Origin: an uncultured Clostridia bacterium
GTDB lineage: Bacteria; Bacillota; Clostridia; Oscillospirales; CAG-272
Reading direction: 5' to 3'
Length of the DNA stretch: 31,312 nucleotides
Assembly: GCA_946618395.1 (NCBI GenBank)
Contig: CAMOLD010000004.1
Span: 1-31,312, forward strand
Of the stretch, positions 1-8,504 are shown one piece after another (position 1 is the stretch's first letter; each line of letters starts with the position of its first letter). A program made the translations under genes and the position numbers. A model generated the notes under the pieces. The model was not told where the DNA came from, ran no database searches, and worked only from the letters and a program-made list of their open reading frames with translations.

Positions 1-635
1 TAGCGCACGAGATGGGACACGCGCTCCACAGCTACCATTCCTGCAAATATCAGCCGACCAGCACCGCCGATTACGTCATTTTCGTTGCCGAGGTCGCTTC
101 CACCTGCAACGAGGTGTTGCTTATGCGTTACCTCTTAAACAAGACGACCGACAAAAAACAGCGCGCTTATCTCATCAATCATTTCCTTGACCAGTTTAAG
201 GGAACCGTTTACCGCCAAACCATGTTTGCCGAGTTTGAGCTGACCATGGGCAAAATGACCGAGCAGAACGAGACTCTGACCGCCGACGCGCTCTGCGAAA
301 AATATCACGCGCTGAACAAGCTCTATTTCGGCGAGGATATGATTTCGGATGATGAAATTGCGCTGGAATGGGCGCGTATTCCGCACTTCTTCTATAACTA
401 CTATGTCTTCCAGTATGCCACCGGGTTCAGCGCCGCGGTCGCCATTGCCAACCGCATCCTCAAAGAGGGGGAGCGGGCGGTTGCCGACTATAAAAAATTC
501 CTTTCCGGCGGCAGCAGCACCGATCCCATCAGTCTGCTCAAAATTGCCGGGGTGGATATGTCAACGCCCGAACCGGTGAACAGCGCGTTGGAATTGTTCG
601 GCTCTTTGGTGGACGAACTGGAAACGCTGATTTGA
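1..635 (+). CDS. pepF: Oligoendopeptidase F-like M3 metallopeptidase, C-terminal part
   Basis: The window opens inside this gene, and the reading frame is open from base 3. The first visible residues are A-H-E-M-G-H, the HExxH zinc motif in which two His bind zinc and the Glu is the catalytic base. About 210 residues follow, ending in the helical C-terminal region typical of M3 oligopeptidases (F-Y-N-Y-Y-V-F-Q-Y-A-T-G-F-S-A near residue 130). Family members are cytosolic enzymes of about 600 residues that cut short peptides, so roughly two thirds of the protein lies upstream of the window. The next gene, pgk, has its own promoter, so the two are probably transcribed separately. The PepF assignment over other M3 subfamilies rests on the C-terminal pattern only. 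Confidence 0.9.
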   Translation, partial: AHEMGHALHSYHSCKYQPTSTADYVIFVAEVASTCNEVLLMRYLLNKTTDKKQRAYLINHFLDQFKGTVYRQTMFAEFELTMGKMTEQNETLTADALCEKYHALNKLYFGEDMISDDEIALEWARIPHFFYNYYVFQYATGFSAAVAIANRILKEGERAVADYKKFLSGGSSTDPISLLKIAGVDMSTPEPVNSALELFGSLVDELETLI

Positions 636-675
636 AAAAACGCAAGATTTTTTGGCAATTTTTTCACAAAACCCC

Positions 676-704
676 TTGATAATTTTTTCTATTTATGATA
701 TAGT
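676..704 (+). promoter_or_regulatory. Promoter of pgk-tpiA
   Basis: TTGATA at 676-681 and TATAGT at 699-704 are separated by 17 bases, a good sigma-A-type promoter. It lies 42 bases before the pgk start, in the AT-rich gap after the peptidase gene. A GAAAGGA ribosome binding site follows at about 732-738. Confidence 0.8.
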
Positions 705-746
705 AATTGAGGATTTTTTAATTTTTACCCGAAAGGAATCAAAACA

Positions 747-2057
747 ATGACCTACAACAAGAAATCAATTGAAGATGTTGAAATTAAAGCCGGTCAAAAA
801 GTGTTTGTCCGTTGCGATTTCAACGTTCCCATGAAGGATGGCGTTATCACCTCGGATAAACGCATCGTCGGCGCACTTCCCACCATCAAATACCTGATGG
901 AGAAAGGGGCAAAGGTCATCCTTTCCTCCCATATGGGCAAGCCGCACGCCATTTTTACCCCCAACTTCAAACTGGATAAGAAAGAGCAAAAGAAGATTGA
1001 CGCACTTCCCGAGGGCGAGCGCGAGGCCGCAACTGCCGAGCTCAAAGAAAAGGCGCTCAAAAACGACCCCAAAAAGTTCACCCTCAAACCGGTTGCCGAC
1101 CGCCTGAACCAGGATTTGGACGGCAAAGTCGCCTTTGCAACCGACATCATCGGCGAGGATGCAAAAGCCAAAATTGCCGCTATGAAAAACGGCACCTGCG
1201 TTCTCATTGAGAACGTCCGTTTTGACGCGCGTGAGACCAAGAACGATCCCGCATTTGCAAAAGCGCTGGCCGACCTTGCCGGCGAGGGCGGACTGTTCGT
1301 CAACGACGCATTCGGAACGGCGCACCGCGCCCATGCTTCCACCGCTGGCGTTGCCGATTATCTGCCCGCCGTTTGCGGCTACCTGATCCAAAAAGAGATC
1401 AGCATTATGGGCAAGGCTTTGGAAGATCCGGCGCGTCCCTTCGTTGCCATTCTGGGCGGCGCAAAGGTTTCGGATAAGATCGGCGTCATCAACAGCCTGA
1501 TTGAAAAATGCGATACCCTCATCATCGGCGGCGGCATGGCTTACACCTTCTTTGCCGCAAAGGGCTATACCTACGGCACCTCCATTTGCGAGACCGACAA
1601 GATCGACCTTGCCAAAGAGATTATGCAAAAGGCAAAGGATAAGGGCGTCAACTTCCTGATTCCGGTTGATAACGTGATTGGCCGCGAATACAAAGAGGAC
1701 ACCGTTTTCATGCGCATCTACTCCAACGCCATTCCGGACGGCTGGATGGGACTTGACATCGGCCCGGTTACCCGCGAGCTGTTTGCAAAGACCATTCAAG
1801 GTGCCGGCACCGTTGTTTGGAACGGCCCGATGGGTGTTTCCGAATGGAAAAACTTTGCCGCCGGAACCGAAGCGGTTGCCGAGGCGGTTGCAAATTCGGG
1901 TGCCATCTCCATCATTGGCGGCGGCGACTCTGCCGAGGCGGTTGAGCGTTTGGGCTTTGGCCCCAAGATGACGCACATTTCCACCGGCGGCGGTGCTTCG
2001 CTCGAATTCCTGGAAGGTCTGGAACTCCCCGGCATTGCCTGCTTGCAGGATAAATAA
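747..2057 (+). CDS. pgk: Phosphoglycerate kinase
   Basis: This enzyme transfers phosphate from 1,3-bisphosphoglycerate to ADP, the first ATP-yielding step of glycolysis, in the cytosol. The N-terminal substrate motif V-R-C-D-F-N-V-P is at residues 21-28, followed by S-H-M-G-K-P at 61-66, the A-F-G-T-A-H-R-A-H-A-S-T block, G-G-A-K-V-S-D-K, W-N-G-P-M-G-V and the nucleotide-binding G-G-G-D-S. The protein has 436 residues, against about 395 for most bacterial enzymes. The excess is a charged segment at about residues 67-110, between S-H-M-G-K-P and L-K-P-V-A-D-R-L. The ATG has a GAAAGGA ribosome binding site. tpiA starts 22 bases after the stop, so the two form a glycolytic operon. Confidence 0.98.
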   Translation: MTYNKKSIEDVEIKAGQKVFVRCDFNVPMKDGVITSDKRIVGALPTIKYLMEKGAKVILSSHMGKPHAIFTPNFKLDKKEQKKIDALPEGEREAATAELKEKALKNDPKKFTLKPVADRLNQDLDGKVAFATDIIGEDAKAKIAAMKNGTCVLIENVRFDARETKNDPAFAKALADLAGEGGLFVNDAFGTAHRAHASTAGVADYLPAVCGYLIQKEISIMGKALEDPARPFVAILGGAKVSDKIGVINSLIEKCDTLIIGGGMAYTFFAAKGYTYGTSICETDKIDLAKEIMQKAKDKGVNFLIPVDNVIGREYKEDTVFMRIYSNAIPDGWMGLDIGPVTRELFAKTIQGAGTVVWNGPMGVSEWKNFAAGTEAVAEAVANSGAISIIGGGDSAEAVERLGFGPKMTHISTGGGASLEFLEGLELPGIACLQDK

Positions 2058-2079
2058 GAATCGGAAAGGGAAGAAAGCT

Positions 2080-2835
2080 ATGAGAAGAACGGTAATTGCC
2101 GGCAACTGGAAAATGAATTTTACCCCCTCCGAGGCAAAGGCGTTCATTGGCGCCGTCAAGCCCCTGGTTGCAGGAAAGAACGGCTGTGACGTCATCTTTT
2201 GCGCCCCCTACGTGACCATTGCCGCCGCGCAGGAAGCCGCAAAGGGATCGAACATCAAAATCGGTGCCGAGAACGTGCACTTTGCCGAAAAAGGCGCCTA
2301 CACCGGCGAGGTTTCGGCAAAAATGCTGACCGAGTGCGGCGTGGAATACGTTATCATCGGCCACTCGGAGCGCCGCCAATACTTCGGCGAGACCGATGAA
2401 ACAGTCAATCTGCGCACCAAAGCGGCGCTTGCCGCCGGTATGAAGGTCATCCTCTGCCTGGGTGAGGTCAAGGATCAGCGCCTTTCGGGCATTACCAACG
2501 AGGTGGTCGCTATGCAGACCAAGTTGGACCTGAAGGATGTAACCGCTGAGGAGATGAAGAACATCATCATCGCCTACGAGCCGGTCTGGGCAATCGGCAC
2601 CGGGCTGACCGCAACGCCGGAGCAGGCCGAGGAAACCTGTGGCGTCATTCGCAAAACGCTGGCGTCCATTTACGGCGAAAAGGTTGCTGAGGAGACCACC
2701 ATTCAGTATGGCGGCTCCATGAATGAGAAAAACGCCGCCGAGCTGCTTGCCAAACCGAACGTGGACGGCGGATTGATCGGCGGAGCTTCGCTGGTTCCCG
2801 AAAAATTTGCCGCTATCGTTGACGCGGCACAATAA
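2080..2835 (+). CDS. tpiA: Triosephosphate isomerase
   Basis: This enzyme interconverts dihydroxyacetone phosphate and glyceraldehyde 3-phosphate. The protein has 251 residues, the usual length. The catalytic residues are visible: Lys11 in G-N-W-K-M-N, His95 in I-G-H-S-E-R-R and Glu167 in A-Y-E-P-V-W-A-I-G-T-G. The phosphate-binding Y-G-G-S-M is near residue 210. The frame stays open upstream into pgk, but the ATG at 2080 is right because it begins with the conserved R-R-T-V-I-A-G-N-W-K-M-N and follows a GGAAAGGGAAG ribosome binding site. It is second in an operon with pgk and ends just before a strong terminator. Confidence 0.98.
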   Translation: MRRTVIAGNWKMNFTPSEAKAFIGAVKPLVAGKNGCDVIFCAPYVTIAAAQEAAKGSNIKIGAENVHFAEKGAYTGEVSAKMLTECGVEYVIIGHSERRQYFGETDETVNLRTKAALAAGMKVILCLGEVKDQRLSGITNEVVAMQTKLDLKDVTAEEMKNIIIAYEPVWAIGTGLTATPEQAEETCGVIRKTLASIYGEKVAEETTIQYGGSMNEKNAAELLAKPNVDGGLIGGASLVPEKFAAIVDAAQ

Positions 2836-2847
2836 AAAGAAAAAGTA

Positions 2848-2879
2848 AAAAACCGGAAGGGAACACCCTTCCGGTTTTT
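2848..2879. terminator. Bidirectional terminator between tpiA and coaW
   Basis: A 14-base stem (2848-2861 with 2866-2879) has loop AACA. The GC core CCGGAAGGG is flanked by A on the left and T on the right, so it works as an intrinsic terminator for tpiA on the plus strand and for the pantothenate kinase gene on the minus strand. Confidence 0.92.
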
Positions 2880-2895
2880 GTATTTTTATGGCGGT

Positions 2896-3753
2896 TTATT
2901 GCTCGTTCAAATCCGAGAGCGCCGCACCGATGACGGTGCCGAACTGCGCGTTTTCGGGAATGTGGAAACGAACGCCAAAGCTCTGCGAAAGATTGGTAAA
3001 CACGTTTTGAATGGGCGCAATGGCGGTCAAGTTGCCGGTTAGAACAATGTCCGAAATGTTGTTGGCGCGCGCCGCAAAAATGGCAAGCATGGCAACCGTT
3101 TCGGCAATCATGTTGGCAACGCCTAGCGCCAGGTCGGCAGGGGTGGCAAGGTCGGAAACGTTGCCAAAGTTTGCGGCGGTCAGGTTTTCGTTGATTCCGC
3201 CGTAAAGATGGTTCCGCGAAATGTCCTTGATGCGCAGGTCAATGTTGGCAAGGTCGCCGTCCTTGGCAAGCTGCTCGATGTGGTCAATGTTGTCAACGCC
3301 CAAAAGTTTGCGGCAGAGCCCGACCAGCGTTCCGCCGCCCATGCCGGTGCCGCCGAGGTATTCGGTGGTTGCCTTTTTGCCGTCAAATTTGGCGTGAATC
3401 AGCGCCGTTCCGGTTCCCAGGCTGACAACAATGGCGTCTTTCAAACCCGAAAGCCAAAGCCCGCCAATGCCGATGCAGGTAAATTCCGGCACCTTTTTGC
3501 AGTCCAAGTCATAAATCGGTTTGGTCAAAAAGGTGGAGCCGGTTCCGGTTACCAGAATGCGGTCAATGTCGGCAAGTTCCAGCCCGTTCTGGGCGGTAAA
3601 TTTTCCAAACGCGCCGTAAACCGATGTCAGCGGGTCGGTGGCTTTTACAAATTGCGGGGCAATGATTTTGGGCGCCTTTTCGTCCTGCTTGCAAAAGCCG
3701 ACGATTTTGGTGGTCGTTCCGCCAACGTCAATGCCGATTACGGTTTTTTTCAT
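2896..3753 (-). CDS. coaW: Type II pantothenate kinase
   Basis: This enzyme phosphorylates pantothenate, the first step of coenzyme A synthesis. It has the actin-like ASKHA kinase fold of the type II family, which includes staphylococcal CoaW and the eukaryotic PanKs. Visible motifs are the N-terminal phosphate loop G-I-D-V-G-G-T-T-T-K (residues 7-16), S-L-G-T-G-T-A, G-G-T-G-M-G-G-G-T and the family-typical N-L-T-A-A-N-F-G. The length of 285 residues is normal. The frame extends upstream to 3924, but the ATG at 3753 has a GGAAAGGAAGG ribosome binding site and begins M-K-K-T-V-I-G-I-D. The gene is monocistronic. It is transcribed from a promoter overlapping that of divergent rqcH and converges on tpiA. 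Confidence 0.93.
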   Translation of the reverse strand: MKKTVIGIDVGGTTTKIVGFCKQDEKAPKIIAPQFVKATDPLTSVYGAFGKFTAQNGLELADIDRILVTGTGSTFLTKPIYDLDCKKVPEFTCIGIGGLWLSGLKDAIVVSLGTGTALIHAKFDGKKATTEYLGGTGMGGGTLVGLCRKLLGVDNIDHIEQLAKDGDLANIDLRIKDISRNHLYGGINENLTAANFGNVSDLATPADLALGVANMIAETVAMLAIFAARANNISDIVLTGNLTAIAPIQNVFTNLSQSFGVRFHIPENAQFGTVIGAALSDLNEQ

Positions 3754-3807
3754 GGTTTTGCCTTCCTTTCCTGCTTTGTTCAAGAGGCGAAAAAAGAATC
3801 TGCCATT

Positions 3808-3836
3808 ATTATAGCATACCCTTGCTTTTTTTGCAA
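3808..3836 (-). promoter_or_regulatory. Promoter of coaW
   Basis: Read on the minus strand, TTGCAA (3836-3831) and TATAAT (3813-3808) are 17 bases apart. The -35 box lies inside the promoter of the divergent rqcH gene. Confidence 0.8.
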
Positions 3837-3850
3837 GGGCATGATATAAT
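3822..3850 (+). promoter_or_regulatory. Promoter of the rqcH operon
   Basis: TTGCTT at 3822-3827 and TATAAT at 3845-3850 are 17 bases apart, 44 bases before the rqcH start. The inverted repeat CCCTTGC (3819-3825) / GCAAGGG (3833-3839) overlaps the -35 boxes of this promoter and of the divergent coaW promoter. Confidence 0.82.
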
Positions 3851-3893
3851 TTATATGAAAAAAGTCCAAAACCGCAAAAGGAGGGAAAAGCAC

Positions 3894-5654
3894 ATGGCGT
3901 TTGACGCGGGAATGCTGACGGCATCGCTTGCCGAGATTCGCAAAACAGCGATTGGCGCGCGCGTGGAGCGTGTATTTATGCCTGCACGCGATGAAATTGT
4001 GCTTGCGCTCCGGCTGCCCGAGGGCGGAAAGCGGTTGCTCATCAATGCCGGCGCCAACCATCCGCGCGTCGGATTTTCGGAAATTCAAAAAGAAAACCCT
4101 CCCGTTCCGCCCATGTTTTGCATGCTTTTGCGCAAGCATTTGCAGGGCGCAAAACTTTCGGGCGTGCGCCAGGCGGGGTTTGAGCGCGTTGCAATTTTGG
4201 AATTTGACGCGCGAGATGAAATGGGATTTTCCACCGTGCGCAAATTATATTGCGAGATGATGGGAAAATACAGCAACCTGATTTTTGCCGATGAAGCCGA
4301 TAAAATCCTTTCGGTGCTCAACCCGGTGGATTTTTCCACTTCTTCGCGCCGCCAGGTTTTGCCGGGAATGACCTACGAGCTTCCGCCATCGCAAAACAAA
4401 ACCGATCCCACGGCGGTCTCCTTGCAGGAGTTTGAAAATCTTTTTTCTGCCGCTTCCCCCGAAGGAAAAGCCGAAAAATGGATCCTTTCCACCTTTTCGG
4501 GCATCTCCGCCGCCGTTGCGCGCGAAATCGTCTTTGCGGCAACGGGAAGTGTGGATGCGCTCGTTTCGGATTGCAATGCCGCGTGCCTGGAAAAACAATT
4601 TTTCGGGGTTGTGCAAATTATTCGGGAAGAAAAATTCTCCCCCTGCATGGTTTCAAACGAAGGCGAACCGGTGGAGTATGCGTTTTTGCCGCTCTTGCAA
4701 TATACGGGCTATGAAATGCAACCGTTTTCTTCGGCAGGGGAACTGCTGGACGCCTTTTTCGGCGCGAGGGAGAAAGCTGAAGCCATCCGCCGCCGCGCCG
4801 CCGATATTTTGCATCTGATTGGCAATGCGGAGGCAAGAATTGCAAAAAAACTGCACCTGCAGCGCGCCGAGCTTGCCGAATGCGAAAAAGGCGAGCAATA
4901 TAAAAAGCAGGCGGACCTGATCACCGCCAATCTGCACGCCATTCCCAAAGGTGCCTCGCGCGCCGAACTGACCGACTATGAGGATTACCGCCCGGACGGC
5001 AGTTTCGGGGTTTGTGCCGTGGAGCTGGATCCGCGCCTTTCTCCGGCGGCAAACGCGCAAAGGCTTTATAAAAAATACAACAAGAGCAAAAACGCGCGCG
5101 TGGAATTGACGCGGCAAATCGCTTTGGGCGAGGAGGAGCTTGCCTACCTGGAAACGGTGAACGATTCGCTTTCCCGCGCCGAGAACTCCGCCGATCTTGC
5201 CGAAGTGCGCGAGGAGCTTTTCCGCGCCGGATTCGCCTCGCGGATGAAGCACTATGCCGCGCCGAAAAAGCAAACGGCGCCCGCCGTTGCCGAGTTCCGC
5301 ACCTCGGGCGGCTATCGCGTTCTTTGCGGAAAGAACAACCTGCAAAACGAGTATATCACCCAAAAGCTCGCCGGAAAAACCGACTATTGGTTCCATGTCA
5401 AAAACCGCCCCGGCTCCCATGTTGTGCTGCTTGCCGAGGGGAAAGAACCGCCCGAGCGCGATTTTACCGACGCCGCCGAAATTGCCGCCTTTTATTCCAG
5501 CGCCGAGGGCGGGAATATCGAGGTGGATTATACCATCGTCAAAAACGTCCGTAAACCGGCGGGCGGCAAACCGGGGTTTGTCATTTACCATACCAACTGG
5601 TCCTGCGTGGTCACCCCGGACGAGGAAAAAATCGCAAAAATGCGTGTAAAATAA
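3894..5654 (+). CDS. rqcH: Ribosome quality control factor RqcH (NFACT family)
   Basis: RqcH binds stalled 50S subunits carrying peptidyl-tRNA and recruits alanyl-tRNA, adding C-terminal alanine tails that mark the nascent chain for degradation. Older annotations call it fibronectin-binding protein. The 586 residues cover an NFACT-N domain (about 1-260, with R-D-E at 107-109, the region of the family's conserved D/R residues), a helical coiled-coil middle (about 300-450) and the NFACT-R domain (about 465-586) with G-K-N-N-L-Q-N, W-F-H-V-K (W499) and P-G-S-H-V-V. The ATG at 3894 was chosen for the AAAAGGAGGGA ribosome binding site and the typical start M-A-F-D-A. It leads a tight gene group with an ABC exporter and dut. 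Confidence 0.95.
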   Translation: MAFDAGMLTASLAEIRKTAIGARVERVFMPARDEIVLALRLPEGGKRLLINAGANHPRVGFSEIQKENPPVPPMFCMLLRKHLQGAKLSGVRQAGFERVAILEFDARDEMGFSTVRKLYCEMMGKYSNLIFADEADKILSVLNPVDFSTSSRRQVLPGMTYELPPSQNKTDPTAVSLQEFENLFSAASPEGKAEKWILSTFSGISAAVAREIVFAATGSVDALVSDCNAACLEKQFFGVVQIIREEKFSPCMVSNEGEPVEYAFLPLLQYTGYEMQPFSSAGELLDAFFGAREKAEAIRRRAADILHLIGNAEARIAKKLHLQRAELAECEKGEQYKKQADLITANLHAIPKGASRAELTDYEDYRPDGSFGVCAVELDPRLSPAANAQRLYKKYNKSKNARVELTRQIALGEEELAYLETVNDSLSRAENSADLAEVREELFRAGFASRMKHYAAPKKQTAPAVAEFRTSGGYRVLCGKNNLQNEYITQKLAGKTDYWFHVKNRPGSHVVLLAEGKEPPERDFTDAAEIAAFYSSAEGGNIEVDYTIVKNVRKPAGGKPGFVIYHTNWSCVVTPDEEKIAKMRVK

Positions 5655-5669
5655 CAGAAAGGATTTGCT

Positions 5670-6401
5670 ATGTTAATTGTCAATAACCTTACCAAAAAAT
5701 ACGGGAAGGTCGCCGCTTGCGACCATGTCAGTTTTACCCTGGAACCGGGAACGTTGACCGTTCTGCTCGGGCCGAACGGGGCAGGCAAAAGCACGGCAAT
5801 CAAATCCATCATCGGCTTTTTGAGGTGTGAGGGCGACATCAGCGTGGACGGCTACCCCTGCAAAACCGTTGAGGCAAAAAGAATTCTGGGTTATATTCCA
5901 GAGCTGCCCTCGCTTTATCCGAATCTGACCGTTTCGGAGCACATGGAATTTTTGGCGCGCGCCTATAAACTTTCCAATTACAAGTCGTATGCGGAAGAGC
6001 TGTTTGACCGCTTTGAATTGACTGATAAAAAGAAAAAATACGGCGACGAGCTTTCCAAAGGGATGCAGCAAAAACTGAACATTTGCCTGGGGCTCTTGCC
6101 GCGCCCCAAAATTCTGCTTTTGGACGAACCTATGATCGGGCTGGACCCCCACGCCATCAAGGAGCTCAAATCCCTGTTGTTGGAGTTGCGGGACGCGGGG
6201 TGTGCCATTCTGGTCAGCACCCACATGATCGATAGTGTGGAAAACCTTTGGGACCACGCGCTCATCATGCAAAAAGGCGTTGTCCGCGCCGACGTGACCA
6301 AAGCGCAGTTGCAGGAGCGGGGCGAATCGCTGGAACAGATGTTCTTTGAAATCACCGAGCAAACGCCGTCCACCGACGGGGAAACTGGAGCGGCGGAATG
6401 A
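5670..6401 (+). CDS. ABC transporter ATP-binding protein
   Basis: This is a cytosolic nucleotide-binding subunit of 243 residues. Walker A is G-P-N-G-A-G-K-S-T at 34-42, the signature is the variant L-S-K-G-M-Q-Q at 128-134, and Walker B is I-L-L-L-D-E-P with D152 and E153, followed by G-L-D. The switch His lies in V-S-T-H-M. It resembles the ATPases of ABC-2-like exporters such as EcsA. It starts 15 bases after rqcH behind an AGAAAGGA ribosome binding site. Its TGA overlaps the ATG of the next gene by four bases, so the two are translationally coupled subunits of one exporter. The substrate cannot be read from the sequence. Confidence 0.95.
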   Translation: MLIVNNLTKKYGKVAACDHVSFTLEPGTLTVLLGPNGAGKSTAIKSIIGFLRCEGDISVDGYPCKTVEAKRILGYIPELPSLYPNLTVSEHMEFLARAYKLSNYKSYAEELFDRFELTDKKKKYGDELSKGMQQKLNICLGLLPRPKILLLDEPMIGLDPHAIKELKSLLLELRDAGCAILVSTHMIDSVENLWDHALIMQKGVVRADVTKAQLQERGESLEQMFFEITEQTPSTDGETGAAE

Positions 6402-8032
6402 AACTGTTTTTCTACTACGCTTTCCACTCCTTTGTCAACCAGGTCAAAAAGCTGTTCCGCTCCTGGGTCGCCATTGTCATTGTGGCAAGTCTTGTGTTCG
6501 GGCTTTTGGTGGGTATGGGCGCCGGCTTTTTGGAGGAAGTGATTCAAGAAAAGGCGGCAACCGAACAACCGGCGGAGCCCGTGCCGGAGGAGATCATTCT
6601 TTCTTTGGATGCGGCAACCATCAAATCCATCGTCGGGCTTGCCGTTTTGGGCGTTGCGTTGCTCGTCTTTCTATTCTCAATTTGGTTTGCCGATAAGAGC
6701 GGCTCGCAAATTTTCCTTATGGCGGACGTCAACTTGTTGTTCTCCGCGCCTATGAAACCGCAATCGGTGTTGTTGTTCCGGCTGATGTCGCAGATTTTCA
6801 TTTTGCTTTTTGTCGGCTTCTATATGGGATTCCAAATCCCCAATTTGGTTGCCAATGCAAATCTGCCGCTTTCTGCGGCACTGTTCGTGCTTGCCGCCTG
6901 GGTATTTATCATTCTGTATTCCCGGCTCATCAGCGTTTTGGTCTATACGGTGACGGCGACCCGGCCGAAATACAAAAAGATGATTTTGCCGCTGGTCATT
7001 GGCATTGTGGCGCTGCTTGGCGGCGGTTATTCGATTTACTATCTGCAAAGCGGACTGCATCCGCTTTCCGCGGCGGAAAACTTTTTCAATTTCCCGGGCT
7101 CCAACTGGGTGCCTTTGCTTGGTTGGCTGAAAGGAATGGTGCTGTTTGCCATGGAGGAAAAGCCTTGGCTTGCGGCAATTTGCGCGCTGCTTTTGCTGTT
7201 CGGGCTTTTCCCGCTTGCCTGGGGCATTTGGCATTTCAAAGCCGACTTTTACGAGGACGCGATGGCGGGCGCGCAGATCCATACCGAAAAGCTGGAAGCC
7301 GCAAACAAAAGCCGGCTGGGCATTGCCGGAGGGAAAAGCAAGGACCGCGGCGACAACATCAAGCGCGACGGGCTTTGGGGCAGCGGAGCGCAAATGTTCT
7401 TTACCAAAACGTTGTATAACCGGTTCCGCTTCGGCATTCTCAAAGTTTTCACCAAAACCTCGCTGTTTTATCTTGCCATGGCGGTTTTGTTCAGCACCTT
7501 TATGGTGTTTGTCATGAAAACGCCGAACTTCTATATTGCCGGGTTTGCATTTTGCTTTGCTGTCTTCTTCCGCGCCATGGGCAATCCGCTTTCTTCCGAT
7601 ATGGAAAGCGTTTATTTCCAAATGGTGCCGGCGTCCTTCCATTACAAGGTATTCTGGTCGGCGGCGGGCGGATCGGTCAACACGTTTTTGGATCTGTTGC
7701 CGGCATATCTGATCATTTCCATCTTTCTGCGCGCCAATCCGTTGGTTGCGGTTGGGATTTTCCTTTTGGCAATGGCGCTGGATTTCTATGTCGGGCAGGT
7801 GATTCTGCTCTTGGATTTGAGTATGTCCACCGCCATTGCGCCGCAGGCAAAGCAGGCAATTTCGGTTTTGTTTATCTATTTCGGGTTGCTTCCCCCCGTT
7901 GCCGTGCTCGCCGTTATCGGTGCTTTTTTGAGCCTTTCACTCGGTATTTGGATTGCCGCCGCAAGCACCGCGGCAATCGGGTTTGCCGTTTTTGCAATTT
8001 CCCCCATGATTTTGGACAGAGGAAGAAGATAA
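6398..8032 (+). CDS. ABC exporter membrane subunit
   Basis: This polytopic membrane protein of 544 residues has about a dozen hydrophobic segments: the first at about residues 24-46, then a group between 75 and 290, a polar cytosolic loop around 285-330, and another group to the C-terminus. There is no nucleotide-binding motif. Its start overlaps the stop of the ATPase gene (ATGA), so it is the likely partner of that ATPase. The length and layout fit the large permeases called putative ABC exporter in Clostridia. Substrate and direction are unknown, and export is inferred from the type of ATPase and the absence of a substrate-binding protein. dut follows 18 bases downstream. Confidence 0.88.
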   Translation: MKLFFYYAFHSFVNQVKKLFRSWVAIVIVASLVFGLLVGMGAGFLEEVIQEKAATEQPAEPVPEEIILSLDAATIKSIVGLAVLGVALLVFLFSIWFADKSGSQIFLMADVNLLFSAPMKPQSVLLFRLMSQIFILLFVGFYMGFQIPNLVANANLPLSAALFVLAAWVFIILYSRLISVLVYTVTATRPKYKKMILPLVIGIVALLGGGYSIYYLQSGLHPLSAAENFFNFPGSNWVPLLGWLKGMVLFAMEEKPWLAAICALLLLFGLFPLAWGIWHFKADFYEDAMAGAQIHTEKLEAANKSRLGIAGGKSKDRGDNIKRDGLWGSGAQMFFTKTLYNRFRFGILKVFTKTSLFYLAMAVLFSTFMVFVMKTPNFYIAGFAFCFAVFFRAMGNPLSSDMESVYFQMVPASFHYKVFWSAAGGSVNTFLDLLPAYLIISIFLRANPLVAVGIFLLAMALDFYVGQVILLLDLSMSTAIAPQAKQAISVLFIYFGLLPPVAVLAVIGAFLSLSLGIWIAAASTAAIGFAVFAISPMILDRGRR

Positions 8033-8050
8033 CATAAAGGAGAAAAGAAG

Positions 8051-8494
8051 ATGAACGTAAAATTGAAACTGACGCGCGGCATGATCGCACCGGAATACGC
8101 AACACCGGGAGCCGCGGCGGTGGATTTGCGCGCGGCATTGGATGAAGGAAAAACCATTACGCTTGCCCCCGGCGAACGCACGCTTGTTCCCACCGGGCTT
8201 GCCATTTCGCCCGAGACCGAGGGCGTTGTTGCAATTGTTGCCGGCAGAAGCGGATTGGGCGTGAAAAAAGGCGTCACGCTTTCCAACAGCATCGGCGTTA
8301 TCGATTCGGACTACCGCGGCGAGATTTGCGTGGGTTTGATTAACCACGGGGAAGAGCCCTTTACAATCGCGCGCGGCGACCGCATTGCCCAGCTCTTCTT
8401 TTTGCCGGTGCTCCACGCCGACTTTCTGGTGACCGAAACGCTGGATGAAACCGAGCGCGGTGCAGGCGGCTTCGGGCATACCGGGGTTAAATAA
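8051..8494 (+). CDS. dut: dUTP diphosphatase
   Basis: This homotrimeric dUTPase hydrolyses dUTP to dUMP and pyrophosphate, keeping uracil out of DNA and feeding dTMP synthesis. The 147 residues show all five trimeric dUTPase motifs: A-A-V-D-L-R-A (22-28), P-T-G-L-A, G-R-S-G-L-G (65-70), G-V-I-D-S-D-Y-R-G-E with catalytic Asp85, R-I-A-Q-L, and the P-loop-like C-terminus R-G-A-G-G-F-G-H-T-G that closes over the active site. The AAAGGAGAAAAG ribosome binding site fixes the start. It is the last gene of the rqcH group and is followed by a strong terminator. Confidence 0.97.
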   Translation: MNVKLKLTRGMIAPEYATPGAAAVDLRAALDEGKTITLAPGERTLVPTGLAISPETEGVVAIVAGRSGLGVKKGVTLSNSIGVIDSDYRGEICVGLINHGEEPFTIARGDRIAQLFFLPVLHADFLVTETLDETERGAGGFGHTGVK

Positions 8495-8504
8495 AATGAA
8501 AAAC

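Noticed and set aside
636..672. Terminator after the oligoendopeptidase gene
   Set aside because: Only an A-run and T-runs around CGCAAG are present. There is no GC stem, so I do not call it.
765..2195. Long minus-strand open frame (476 codons) opposite pgk
   Set aside because: It is a shadow of pgk and its neighbour, caused by codon bias. It has no ribosome binding site, and its translation is low-complexity with no domain.
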